The notes under the pieces were generated by a model, which saw nothing but the letters and a program-made list of their open reading frames with translations, was not told where the DNA came from and searched no databases. A stretch of 29,000 nucleotides of DNA from contig NC_135552.1 of NCBI RefSeq assembly GCF_964340395.1, positions 17,033,194-17,062,193 of the forward strand. The letters run 5' to 3'. The position numbers and the translations under genes are program-made. The DNA comes from Glandiceps talaboti (taxonomy: Eukaryota; Hemichordata; Enteropneusta; Spengelidae). Positions 10,201-19,800 of this stretch are shown here, piece after piece. The number at the start of each line of letters is the position of its first letter. Positions within the stretch are counted from its first letter, which is position 1.

Positions 10201-12567
10201 TGAAAGGAGTTTGTAGTGTGTACTTATGAGGAAAGTTGAACATTTACACATTCACAGTATTTTGGTAAAATGTATTTTTTAAAGTTTAACATGGGGTCAT
10301 TTAAACACTTATGGTAATTTGGTAGAGAGGGAGACATTATTGTGTTCTGAAGTGGAAAAGTAGGAAGTCCCAGAATATAAACAGACAATAGGTCAACTAC
10401 AGGCTATGCAGCTTTGAACAGCAACCAAAAAAATGAATTAAATGGTACATTTCCAAGGAAAGCCATGCATTATTTTCAGAATGTGGTCGATCCATACACT
10501 AGCCCATGGTCACAGCTAAATTTATGTATGACCATGCATTGAGCCCAGGTGACGGTGTAGTGACCATAGTTGGCAGAACTCACATGGAGTCTAAAGTAGG
10601 TTACATGATGCATTTGTATAAATAACTCTGCCCCCCCCCCTCATCTGCCAAAAATTATTGTGCCTTATGTGACTAACAAATTTACTTTTCAAAAAACTTA
10701 ATAACAAAAAATTCTGCTTACAAAGGTCAAACTCTTTCCTGTACAACAGATTTGTCCAGTTAGTGACTAGCTACTACCTGCATTGAAACATTTTTCCAGG
10801 AAGAGGAACATGAATCAAAATTATTCCATTGTTGTTATAATTACGAAAGTGAGTTTAAAGTATTGTGCTTTTGAATAAGACTGTGATAGGTTAGCAAACA
10901 AGTTAGTATGGAGCCTAGTATCCATTCAAGTTCCTTATACTATGGTCACCACAAAGTCACTAAAGCTCAGGCCACAGATGAGAGATTCAATTTCTGCTGT
11001 AATTTCAAATAGAAGACACAAGTCAAATTGTGTACACATTACAAGCTACAAAGTAATACTTTGGTGTGTGTATTTTCAACAGAAAAGCAGGACCATTTAC
11101 ACACCCTTGGTACCATGGTACAATGGAAGGCCCTGGAGTGTGATAATTTAAGTGACAAATAAGGCCATCTACACACTCTTAGTAATATTGCAACATGACA
11201 GACCTTTGACTGTCCATTTATACATTGAAAGTTGGCCATTTATACAATCATAGTAATAATATGGCACAATGAAAGGAGTTTGTAGTGTGTACTTATGAGG
11301 AAAGTTGAACATTTACACATTCACAGTATTTTGGTAAAATGTATTTTTTAAAGTTTAACATGGGGTCATTTAAACACTTATGGTAATTTGGTAGAGAGGG
11401 AGACATTATTGTGTTCTGAAGTGGAAAAGTAGGAAGTCCCAGAATATAAACAGACAATAGGTCAACTACAGGCTATGCAGCTTTGAACAGCAACCAAAAA
11501 AATGAATTAAATGGTACATTTCCAAGGAAAGCCATGCATTATTTTCAGAATGTGGTCGATCCATACACTAGCCCATGGTCACAGCTAAATTTATGTATGA
11601 CCATGCATTGAGCCCAGGTGACGGTGTAGTGACCATAGTTGGCAGAACTCACATGGAGTCTAAAGTAGGTTACATGATGCATTTGTATAAATAACTCTGC
11701 CCCCCCCCCCCACCCTCATCTGCCAAAAATTATTGTGCCTTATGTGACTAACAAATTTACTTTTCAAAAAACTTAATAACAAAAAATTCTGCTTACAAAG
11801 GTCAAACTCTTTCCTGTACAACAGATTTGTCCAGTTAGTGACTAGCTACTACCTGCATTGAAACATTTTTCCAGGAAGAGGAACATGAATCAAAATTATT
11901 CCATTGTTGTTATAATTAGGAAAGTGAGTTTAAAGTATTGTGCTTTTGAATAAGACTGTGATAGGTTAGCAAACAAGTTAGTATGGAGCCTAGTATCCAT
12001 TCAAGTTCCTTATACTATGGTCACCACAAAGTCACTAAAGCTCAGGCCACAGATGAGAGATTCAATTTCTGCTGTAATTTCAAATAGAAGACACAAGTCA
12101 AATTGTGTACACATTACAAGCTACAAAGTAATACTTTGGTGTGTGTATTTTCAACAGAAAAGCAGGACCATTTACACACCCTTGGTACCATGGTACAATG
12201 GAAGGCCCTGGAGTGTGATAATTTAAGTGACAAATAAGGCCATCTACACACTCTTAGTAATATTGCAACATGACAGACCTTTGACTGTCCATTTATACAT
12301 TGAAAGTTGGCCATTTATACAATCATAGTAATAATATGGCACAATGAAAGGAGTTTGTAGTGTGTACTTATGAGGAAAGTTGAACATTTACACATTCACA
12401 GTATTTTGGTAAAATGTATTTTTTAAAGTTTAACATGGGGTCATTTAAACACTTATGGTAATTTGGTAGAGAGGGAGTGTTCTGAAGTGGAAAAGTAGGA
12501 AGTCCCAGAATGTAAACAGACAAGAGGTCAACTACAGGCTATGCAGCTTTGAACAGCAACCAAAAAA
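7213..12567. repeat. Five near-identical short units S1-S5 (~1.07 kb each)
   Basis: Starts are 7213, 8293, 9363, 10433 and 11502. They lack the long-only segments: CAGCAACCAA joins directly to ATGAATTAAATGG. Linked variants divide them: S3-S5 have GATCCAT where the others have GATCGAT; S4 and S5 share TTTTCAAAAAAC with S6 and S7; S5 shares a 10-bp deletion with L2. Confidence 0.93.
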
Positions 12568-13397
12568 ATGAATTAAATGGTACATTTCCAAGGAAAGCCA
12601 TGCTGCATTATTTTCAGAATGTGGTCGATCGATACACTAGCCCATGGTCACAGCTAAATTTATGTATGACCATGCATTGAGCCCAGGTGACGGTGTAGTG
12701 ACCATAGTTGGCAGAACTCACATGGAGTCTAAAGTAGGTTACATGATGCATTTGTATAAATAACTCTGCCCCCCACCCTCATCTGCCAAACATTATTGTG
12801 CCTTATGTGACTAACAAATTTACTTTTCAAAAAACTTAATAACAAAAAATCTGCTTACAAAGGTCAAACTCTTTCCTGTACAACAGAGATTTGTCCAGTT
12901 AGTGCCTAGCTACTACCTGCATTGAAACATTTTTCCAGGAAGAGGAACATGAATCAAAATTATTCCATTGTTGTTATGTTTAGGAAAGTGAGTTTAAAGT
13001 ATTGTGCTTTTGAAATAAGACTGTGATAGGTTAGCAAACAAGTTCCTTATACTATGGTCACCACAAAGTCACTAAAGCTCAGGCCACAGATGAGAGATTC
13101 AATTTCTGCTGTAATTTTAAATAGAAGACACAAATAAGTCAAATCATGTACACAATACAAGCTACAAAGTAATACCCTGGTGTGTGTATTTTCAACAGAA
13201 AAGCAGGGCCATTCACACACCCTTTGTAATTTACACATTCATAGTATTTTGGTAAAATGTATTTTTTAAAGTTTAACGTGGGGTCATTTAAACACTTATG
13301 GTAATTTGGTAGAGAGGGAGACATTATTGTGTTCTGAAGTGGAAAAGTAGGAAGTCCCAGAATGTAGGCTATTCAGCTTTGAACAGCAACCAAAAAA
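12568..13397. repeat. Short unit S6 with subrepeat deletion
   Basis: It is 830 bp. At about 13225-13231 the first subrepeat (CACACACCCTTTGTA) is joined directly to a downstream subrepeat (ATTTACACATTCATAG), removing about 215 bp, roughly three subrepeats. A second small deletion removes ~24 bp just before TTCCTTATACTATGG (about 13041), and a third shortens the end near 13365. Confidence 0.85.
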
Positions 13398-14181
13398 ATG
13401 AATTAAATGGTACATTTCCAAGGAAAGCCATGCATTATTTTCAGAATGTGGTCGATCGATACACTAGCCCATGGTCACAGCTAAATTTATGTATGACCAT
13501 GCATTGAGTCCAGGTGACGGTGTAGTGACCATAGTTGGCAGAACTCACATGGAGTCTAAAGTAGGTTACATGATGCATTTGTATAAATAACTCTGCCCCC
13601 CCCCCCCATCTGCCAAAAATTACTATGCCTTATGTGACTAACAAATTTACTTTTCAAAAAACTTAATAACAAAAAATCTGCTTACAAAGGTCAAACTCTT
13701 TCCTGTACAACAGAGATTTGTCCAGTTAGTGACTAGCTACTACCTGCATTGAAACATTTTTCCAGGAAGAGGAACATGAATCAAAATTATTCCATTGTTG
13801 CTATATTTAGGAAAGTGAGTTTAAAGTATTGTGCTTTTGAATAAGACTGTGATAGGTTAGCAAACAAGTTACTACGGAGCCGAGAATCCATTCAAGTTCC
13901 TTATACTATGGTCACCACAAAGTCACCAAAGCTCAGGCCACAGATGAGAGATTCAATTTCTGCTGTAATTTTAAATAGAAGACACAAATAAGTCAAATCA
14001 TGTACACAATACAAGCTACAAAGTAATACCCTGGTGTGTGTATTTTCAACAGAAAAGCAGGGCTATTTACACACCCTTTGTACCGTGGTCAAATGGAAGG
14101 CCCTGGAGTGTGACAATTTAAGTGACAAATAAAGCCATCTACACACTGTTAGTAATATGGCAACATGACAGACCTTTGACT
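13398..14181. repeat. Last short unit S7, 3'-truncated
   Basis: It matches the other units up to GACAGACCTTTGACT, then identity stops at about 14181. It shares the longer CAAATAAGTCAAATCATG variant with L1 rather than with the central copies, consistent with array edges keeping older sequence. Confidence 0.8.
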
Positions 14182-15060
14182 TCGACTTCACAATTATGAA
14201 AAAGAAAAACAACACTTTGAAAAAGTAGGATCATTTACAAAGTAACACTGTAACATGGTAGAACGTGCGACTGAGGAGAGTGCACAAAGTCTTTTACAAA
14301 CATCAAAGCCAACAAAGTTACAAATATGCCATGCTGAGAACCCATGTTATTTTGATATTGGGTAAGAAAGTCATTTCTCAGAAAAACAAATTCCTACAAA
14401 CTGTCAAGTCAAACTTGCATATGAAGAGGAAAAACAGGAACTTGGAAAACTCTATGTCAAAAAGCCTTCAACATTGAATAAAATGTTTTGATGAACTATC
14501 CTAGTTGCTCTAGCTCATGTTAGCTGTCTTTCAAAAACAGGCGCCAAAAATCAAAACCTTACAGCACACGTTAGTATTGCTTTGTCAGCGAAAGGTTGAG
14601 ATTTTGAAATCAGTTGGTGTGATAAGTGAGTAATTACAAGAATATGTAGCCTAGAATCAAAGCCAGTTCCGATGGCATTTATTGCTAGTGTAACACAACA
14701 CAAAGGCTTGATGGTCAGACATTTCAAATACATTGAAAATTGACTAATTTTGATTGGAAAATGCATATATGAAAATTAAATTGTGTGGTAAATTTCCATG
14801 GCAATGCCATTATTTTAAAATGTCAGTACTATACCACACCTGGTGGCATCTAGTGAACAAGAAACTATGCACACGTGATTGTCGGCAACCATAGTTGGTG
14901 GAACTTAATACATAGTTACTTCACTAGGTCATATTTTGCATTGAATCTGTCCTGCCCTATCAGACCAAAGGCTATCTTTAAAAAAACAGCTTCTTAACAA
15001 ACTCTGATTCCAAAGTTAACACCTATTTATGAAGTACAACAGTCAAACTCCTAACTCAGC
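14182..15060. repeat. Ancient diverged relative of the array unit
   Basis: The order of landmarks parallels L1, with many differences. About 14215-14265 (GAAAAAGTAGGATCATTTAC) resembles the subrepeat. ACATCAAAGCCAACAAAGTT (about 14299) resembles ACATCAAAACCAACAGTTAG at 4568. GGTAAATTTCCATGGCAATG (about 14788) resembles GGTACATTTCCAAGGTAGTG at 4988. CAACCATAGTTGGTGGAACT (about 14886) resembles GACCATAGTTGGCAGAACT. The small open frames here are not credible genes. Confidence 0.6.
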
Positions 15061-15402
15061 AACTACCACTCTGAGAAAAGCCATAAAAACAGCTTCTTAA
15101 CAAAACTCTGATTCCAAAGTTAACACCTATTTATGAAGTACAACAGTCAAACTCCTAACTCAGCAACTACCAGTCTGAGAAAGGCCATAAAAACAGCTTC
15201 TTAACAAAACTCTGATTCCAAAGTTAACACCTATTTATGAAGTACAACAGAGAATTATCAAACTCCTAACTCACCAACTACCAGTCTGAGAGAAACAACC
15301 AAAAAAAACCCAGCTTCTTAACAAACTCTGATTCCAAAGTTAACACCAATTTATGAAATACAGCAGAGAATTATCAAACTCCTAACTCACCAACTACCAG
15401 AG
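14987..15402. repeat. Four-copy 103-117 bp tandem repeat
   Basis: CAGCTTCTTAACAAA recurs at 14987, 15090, 15194 and 15311 (steps 103, 104, 117). Each copy reads on through GATTCCAAAGTTAACACC and ends CAACTACCA. The third and fourth copies carry an extra AGAATTA insert. Copies are highly similar, so the expansion is younger than the surrounding diverged unit. Confidence 0.92.
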
Positions 15403-15882
15403 AAGCATCAATTTTCATTAAATGAAAACAATAGTAATATTAATGCCAATTACACTGCAGAAATCATGCATACACTACACTGCGAGTCTTATAATTTACA
15501 CATCTTTACCCTTCCATCACCACACTTGTGACCCACATGATTACTACCACCTTTGTCTAGGGGTAGCATGAAACAAAGTATCACCTTTGACCTGCCACAT
15601 CACCTAGGGAAGATTTGACTGGAGGCAAAAAAGGCCAAAGATGCCACTCTGTCCATACTTACCACCTTTACACAACCTTTACACAATGATTACACAGGTG
15701 GAAAGATGAGTAAAATGACTTTCTGTATTTTGATATTTAGTTATAGGAATCAAGACCTAAAGACATCCCAACCCCAACAAAGTTTATGCAATCAAGATGA
15801 TCGCTATTTTGAAGCAGGCAAAGACTTACAAGCACTTTTCTGGATTTTATTATTTTCTTTGCCAATTTAACCTCTTTCTTTG
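15403..15882. other. Intron, no feature recognised
   Basis: AT-rich sequence with no supported reading frame, no obvious repeat and no splice-bounded exon that I could see. Confidence 0.4.
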
Positions 15883-16186
15883 CATGAGGTATCTACATGC
15901 TTTAATAGCATCAAAGTTTTGGAGTTAACAGCTCTCAAAATATGAATATTCTCCACACAAAATAGCTCATTATAGTGAACACATATTGCCTGGCCATGTG
16001 GGCTATAGCACTTGTTTATTACACCTGAGGGACTGTGAGTTACCAGAATCACATGCTATTTCCCCGAGGCCGAAGCCAAGGGAAATAGCATGTAATTCTG
16101 GTAACTCACAGTCACGAAGGGGTAATAAACAGGTGCTATAGCCCAAATATAGGCCAGGCAATATGTGTTTTATAATATACCTCATG
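15883..16186. repeat. Foldback (MITE-like) element with an insertion in its left arm
   Basis: The arms 15978-16063 and 16080-16169 are inverted copies with few mismatches (AACACATATTGCCTGGCC at one end, GGCCAGGCAATATGTGTT at the other) around a 16-bp centre, GAGGCCGAAGCCAA-like. Outside these, CATGAGGTAT at 15883 pairs with ATACCTCATG ending at 16186. In the right arm this outer piece is adjacent to the inner arm, while in the left arm 76 bp (15893-15968) intervene, so the left arm carries an insertion or the right a deletion. No transposase is present. Confidence 0.82.
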
Positions 16187-16266
16187 AAAATCTTGCCCTC
16201 TTTTCTTGAGGTTGGCAGACGACATCGTTCGAAGCTGCCATTTTGACCTGCTGTGAATGTGCGGTG

Positions 16267-16340
16267 GTCACATGACCATGTAATAGTTGATGGAACTATT
16301 TCCCTAGGGAAATAGTCATTCTATTTTCCTATTATGTGAC
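16267..16340. repeat. Second small foldback with a perfect 22-bp palindromic core
   Basis: 16295-16316 is a perfect palindrome with half-site ACTATTTCCCT. The flanks continue imperfectly: GTCACAT at 16267 pairs with ATGTGAC ending at 16340, and AATAG pairs with CTATT. The CTATTTCCC...GGGAAATAG core is the same as at the centre of the 15978-16169 foldback. Confidence 0.7.
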
Positions 16341-16454
16341 TGATTCTAGCGAATCATGGCACAGCATTATCACTAGGTATATTATAACTTAAATTATATC
16401 AGACAATGATGCTACTGAATGCACTCTACATAAGAATACTTAATTTCCACACAT

Positions 16455-16665
16455 TGTGCACTATAGTATGATGTAGGGCATGAAAAGCACAAACAAAATG
16501 GCCACCGAGCAGCCATATTAGAACATGTGTCACAAAAGAAATAAACAAGCATGTATGTTACACTCGTGCCAAGTTTGCCAGAAATAAACTCAGTCTTGTC
16601 AAAAAAATATGACTTCAGATGCTCACATGCAGGAACAGATGGACAGAACCCAATATATGTGTCAT
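16455..16665. repeat. Diverged solo copy of the 150-bp repeat family
   Basis: It contains ACAAAATGGCCACCGAGCAG followed by CCATATT (about 16494), AACATGTGTCACA, ATGCAGGAACAGATGGACAG and AACCCAATATAT. These parallel AACAAAATGGCTGCCAGGCAGCCATATT and GGATGGACAGACGGACGGAACCC in the array at 21.2-22.1 kb, in the same order. The minus-strand open frame here is a by-product. Confidence 0.55.
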
Positions 16666-16702
16666 TGACATTATCCAAGACTTCCTCCAGCAGGGATTGA
16701 AC

Positions 16703-17231
16703 TTTTCAATCTCAAACACAACTTTTGAAAGCTACACCTGAAGCTTTCATCCTCTAACTAATCAACTTCATCAGCAGACTGAAAAAAATTGACATGAATT
16801 AGCTAAGCTAAGAACAAAAGGTGTTACTTACCATGTTTAGAAACATCACCACTCACTGGGTTAGTGAGTGATATTAACACTGTGACAGTGGTCCTATGCA
16901 TGGGAAAGACTGAAATGGCTCCCATCTTTGTTTAAATGATCATGCAAGCAATTGTTAGTAAAACCAAAGGACAAGACAGACAAAAAGGATCTGAAGGGTC
17001 TAACATATCACATTAAATGTGGGGGCGGTAGTGATAGTCAGTGTGATCAAGACTGAATCGGGGAGATGGAAAGATCACTAAGCCAGTGAGTGGTGGTGTT
17101 TATAACATGTTAACACCTGCTGTTTGTTTATGTCAATTTCTTCAGTCTGCTGGTGAATACCTTAGTTAGACTGGATGAATGCTTCAGGTACAGCTTTTAA
17201 AAGTTGTTGTGTTGGAGAATGAAAATTTCAA
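16703..17231. repeat. Large imperfect inverted repeat (foldback element, ~530 bp)
   Basis: The left arm (about 16703-16875) and right arm (about 17067-17231) are inverted relatives: CACCTGAAGCTTTCATCC pairs with GGATGAATGCTTCAGGTAC; CAGCAGACTGAA pairs with TTCAGTCTGCTG; ACCACTCACTGGGTTAGTGA pairs with TCACTAAGCCAGTGAGTGGT. The spacer is about 190 bp without a frame. No clear target-site duplication was found by eye. Confidence 0.75.
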
Positions 17232-17500
17232 ATTTCAGTAGAAAATGGCTTATAGTATACCACACAGTTTAACCTACATAGTTACTTGACAGTGTTATTT
17301 TACATGAACAAACAACTAGGTCATGTGAAGCATTAAATAATTAGACATACCTCACTGTCACTGTCATCTACTGTGAGCTATGTGCAATATTGGTTATCAC
17401 ATGAGGGTTGACTAATCATGAATCAGTTAAAAGTCACAATTTGATCACTGCCTAGATAGGAGATAAACCAGACAATTCTGATCAATAGCAAAACCATACA

Positions 17501-17739
17501 TTACATTTGTTGTTTGGTTCCTTTTTTTTCATATGCTATTGCTCTGGTTTGAACATGCCATTTTATTAATTTCCAGTCCCTGTTGCACAACACTTTCTCC
17601 TTCAATAGGCATTTTTCAGCTTCAGACTTTGTTACAACTTTCCTCTTTTGAATGTGAGACATGAAATGCCTGTCAATGGCTTCTTCTTCAGCCCTTGTCC
17701 ATGGCACTCTTCGTCGAACAACTTTAGACTTTGTCCCAA
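17501..17739 (-). CDS. Terminal exon of the nested gene: conserved-looking Trp/Lys-rich C-terminal module
   Basis: The acceptor CGTACATGTAG opens the exon in phase 1, and 79 codons follow including a TAA stop at 17501. The peptide has a basic lead-in (SKVVRRRVPW), then WTRAEEEAIDRHFMSHI, a Cys-containing segment KCLLKE, and a second Trp-rich helix (NRDWKLIKWHVQTRAIA). From memory, this order (R-x-P-W-[ST]-x-x-E-x-x-A at the start, then C-L, then R-x-W-K-x-[IV]-K at the end) resembles an uncharacterised C-terminal module seen in many invertebrate and fish proteins of unknown function, some linked to mobile elements. It has Myb/SANT-like helical character, but I cannot assign it to a named family. 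The in-frame acceptor and intact frame support a real exon. No clear AATAAA is visible just downstream. Confidence 0.72.
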
Positions 17740-18483
17740 CTACATGTACGAAGAAAAAAGACCAATTTTCAGCAATATACTTTCACTGTCATCCTTGACA
17801 TCAAGGAAGAACATTCAGCTGACATTGTTAATGATGTAAATGAGCAATTACAAGACACTGTAGCACTTAATAACTTTTGGAACTATCATAATGCTGTATG
17901 ATCAATGTTTGTTTCAAGTTCCATCAAAGCAAACTTTCCTATTCTTTCTGGATTTACGCGCATTGATAAATATACAAATGAGCAATTAAGCAACAAAACT
18001 CTAGTCTTTTCGTACTCATGTTGCATCCAAATACTATGTCAGCCCACAACTGCTTGAAAGAAAGTGTGACACTAACAATTTGTTAGCATATGTACGTCCA
18101 CATGTGCGTGGGGTGTGACAGTACTCCATATCCTGCAATGCAAGTAATCCATCGGACCCCTTCTCATGCATTGTCAGTTTTTATGCTCGAAGATCCTTGC
18201 TTAGCATTTGATACTGTCTATCAAGACATTTAGGGATTGATCTGACATTAGTACCAGAACAATAAAGTACACTGTAGTGTATTATAAAACACACATTGAC
18301 CAGCAACAGCAACCTGTTCCCGAACGGGCTGCAAGTAACTTGAAATGAATGCAATTTCATTTGACTGGAGGAAAACAGTCTGATTCATTCTGGGTGACTA
18401 ACTTTCCTCCTTGGGAACAGATATTGACAGAAGCCATCACAACCAGTCATTCTATGACAGTTTAGCACTTATTTTACACTTAC
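17740..18483 (-). other. Intron 3 of the nested gene
   Basis: A 744-bp intron between exon 18609-18484 and the terminal exon. It shows no repeat or reading frame I can support. Confidence 0.5.
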
Positions 18484-18609
18484 CTGTGGTTGATCTATTT
18501 TTAGGTCCTGTAGACGACCCCTTCTTAGGTCCACAATTTTCTCTAATCTCTGGTTGACTTGTCTGATTATAATTATGTATACTTATTCTTTGTATTCCCT
18601 CAATGGAGG
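18484..18609 (-). CDS. Exon 3 of the nested gene: polar linker exon
   Basis: The acceptor TTTTTTCATTAG is followed by 126 nt (42 codons) and the donor ACAG|GTAAGT; both boundaries are phase 1. With the preceding G the exon reads ASIEGIQRISIHNYNQ and continues through polar, Pro/Gly/Lys/Ser-rich sequence (GPKKGSSTGPKNRSTT). There is no recognisable domain; it looks like a flexible linker between the acidic exon and the C-terminal module. Like exon 2 it is symmetrical (1-1), so it is a possible cassette exon. Confidence 0.68.
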
Positions 18610-19225
18610 CTAATGAAAAAATTATAGTCACTGTGTAAAATATCAAGCCTATGCAGTAAAGATGGTATGTTCACAAATTATGCAACTCAAAATCACTGTT
18701 AGCAAAGACAAGAATTTTTGAATTCAAAAGAAAAGAGCTGCCAACCAACTATTCTTGCTGTATACCACACATTATAGCTATCACATATATATATATGTTA
18801 AATTTTATCTTGTGATTTCCCAAGTGATTCATAGTAAATATTTCTATACAGCTTGGATTGATACTCCAGAACCTGAAACAAACTGAATCACAACAAAAGA
18901 CAAAAAATGCACCACACCACCCCAAAGGGTCATTAATGTATAAGTATGTCTTCAAGAAACAGTTATTACTTGTATTATTACTTGTAGGCATTTACAAGGA
19001 TCTCATATCATTAAAAAACAAAAACATATTTAGAAATACAAGTATTTAATGACAAGACTGATGACACTTCGTATGTTCTTAAAAATTCTGACTTCTCAGC
19101 AGCACAGACAATTTTTAGATGTGCTACTGTTTTCATTTAACAACTGTTTTAAACATGTCCTTGTCCGATGTAGCATAAAGGAGAGCATTATTTTTTTTTA
19201 AAGTACAGGTGGACAATTAACTTAC
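18610..19225 (-). other. Intron 2 of the nested gene
   Basis: A 616-bp AT-rich intron with a short (AT)n run at 18784-18797. Small frames on both strands here lack splice or homology support. Confidence 0.5.
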
Positions 19226-19348
19226 CTGGATTAGGGTCCACTTCTTTTTTTGCATCATCACAATCTGGATTAGGGTCCACTTCTTTTTGTGAATCATCAC
19301 AATCACTATCACATGAGTCTTCCTCATCAGAAAGGAGTCCAGTAACTT
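19226..19348 (-). CDS. Exon 2 of the nested gene: acidic exon with internal 13-aa duplication
   Basis: The exon lies between the acceptor CTCCAACAG and the donor CCAG|GTAAGT, both good matches to consensus. It is 123 nt (41 codons), phase 1 on both sides, so it can be skipped without a frameshift. The peptide is strongly acidic (LLSDEEDSCDSDCDD) and carries a tandem copy of the 13-residue segment DCDDSQKEVDPNP / DCDDAKKEVDPNP, a 39-nt direct duplication also visible in the DNA. Acidic spacers like this are common between the ends of transcription-related proteins, but no specific function can be assigned. Confidence 0.72.
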
Positions 19349-19681
19349 CTGTTGGAGCAAACAAGCTTGAGTGAGGTCCTCATCATGACACAAAGAAATT
19401 GAGAGAGAAGTTACGCAGTGTTTTATTTAAGGGTGGTAAGTAGGTAAATGTTACCGGGGTTCCCCTGTCATTTTGTCCAATTGACACTTCAATTTTTCAT
19501 CACTAATGTTACCGCAGTTCCCTATGAAACTAAACTTTATAACTTTGCTTGTGGAAAAAAACCCTCTGCACTCTGACCTACAGTATTTGTACAGTAAGTT
19601 CTAAGACTACATTATTTGCCAGGCAGGTACACATGTGCAAAAAGAAACTTCAATCTATGTTTTCAACTAAGATTTCCTCAC

Positions 19682-19800
19682 CTTTGTAATCACAGATGAA
19701 CTGTTTTGCAACATGGGGCTTATCCTTCTTTTCCCTTATATACCTCTTATACTCTGGCTGTCTAGAAACACGTCTACTGCGTGACATATTTTTTCTAAAT
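19682..19800 (-). CDS. Exon 1 (coding) of a nested four-exon gene encoding a 197-aa charged protein
   Basis: The acceptor is TTTTGTCTATAG, with first exon base 19800; the ATG is at 19787 with A at -3. The encoded start is MSRSRRVSRQPEYKRYIREK, followed by a basic segment ending QFICDYK, then the donor AAAG|GTGAGG (phase 1). Joined to exons 19348-19226, 18609-18484 and 17739-17501 it gives 594 coding bases with no internal stop (197 aa). Introns are 333, 616 and 744 bp and all are phase 1. Because the exon has an acceptor ahead of the ATG, an untranslated upstream exon is implied; the short exons near 24.6 and 25.5 kb are candidates. The gene lies on the same strand inside the proposed ZAD-C2H2 intron. 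I do not recognise the N-terminal part; its Arg/Lys content suggests a nuclear or nucleic-acid-binding role, which is inference. Confidence 0.72.

Larger units (their letters stand above)
4518..14181. repeat. Satellite-like tandem array of ~1.07-1.6 kb units within an intron
   Basis: Nine related units lie head to tail: two long units (from 4518 and 6143) and seven short units starting at 7213, 8293, 9363, 10433, 11502, 12568 and 13398 (each anchored at ATGAATTAAATGG). Successive short spacings are 1080, 1070, 1070, 1069, 1066 and 830. Central units are almost identical; end units carry substitutions and deletions, as expected from unequal crossing-over. Every unit includes a C homopolymer whose length varies between copies, and an internal array of ~72-bp subrepeats. 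No protein-coding function is supported. Confidence 0.95.

Noticed and set aside
6759-12314. Identical 66-aa (minus) and 69-aa (plus) open frames repeated once per array unit
   Set aside because: They are on opposite strands of the same DNA, arise from the 72-bp subrepeat period, have no start or splice support, and their identity follows from recent unit duplication, not selection.
14987-15402. CRISPR-like array
   Set aside because: Repeat units are contiguous without unique spacers and the genome is animal.
16685-16710. tRNA-derived B-box (GTTCAATCC on the minus strand)
   Set aside because: No A-box at the right distance and no cloverleaf; a chance match.
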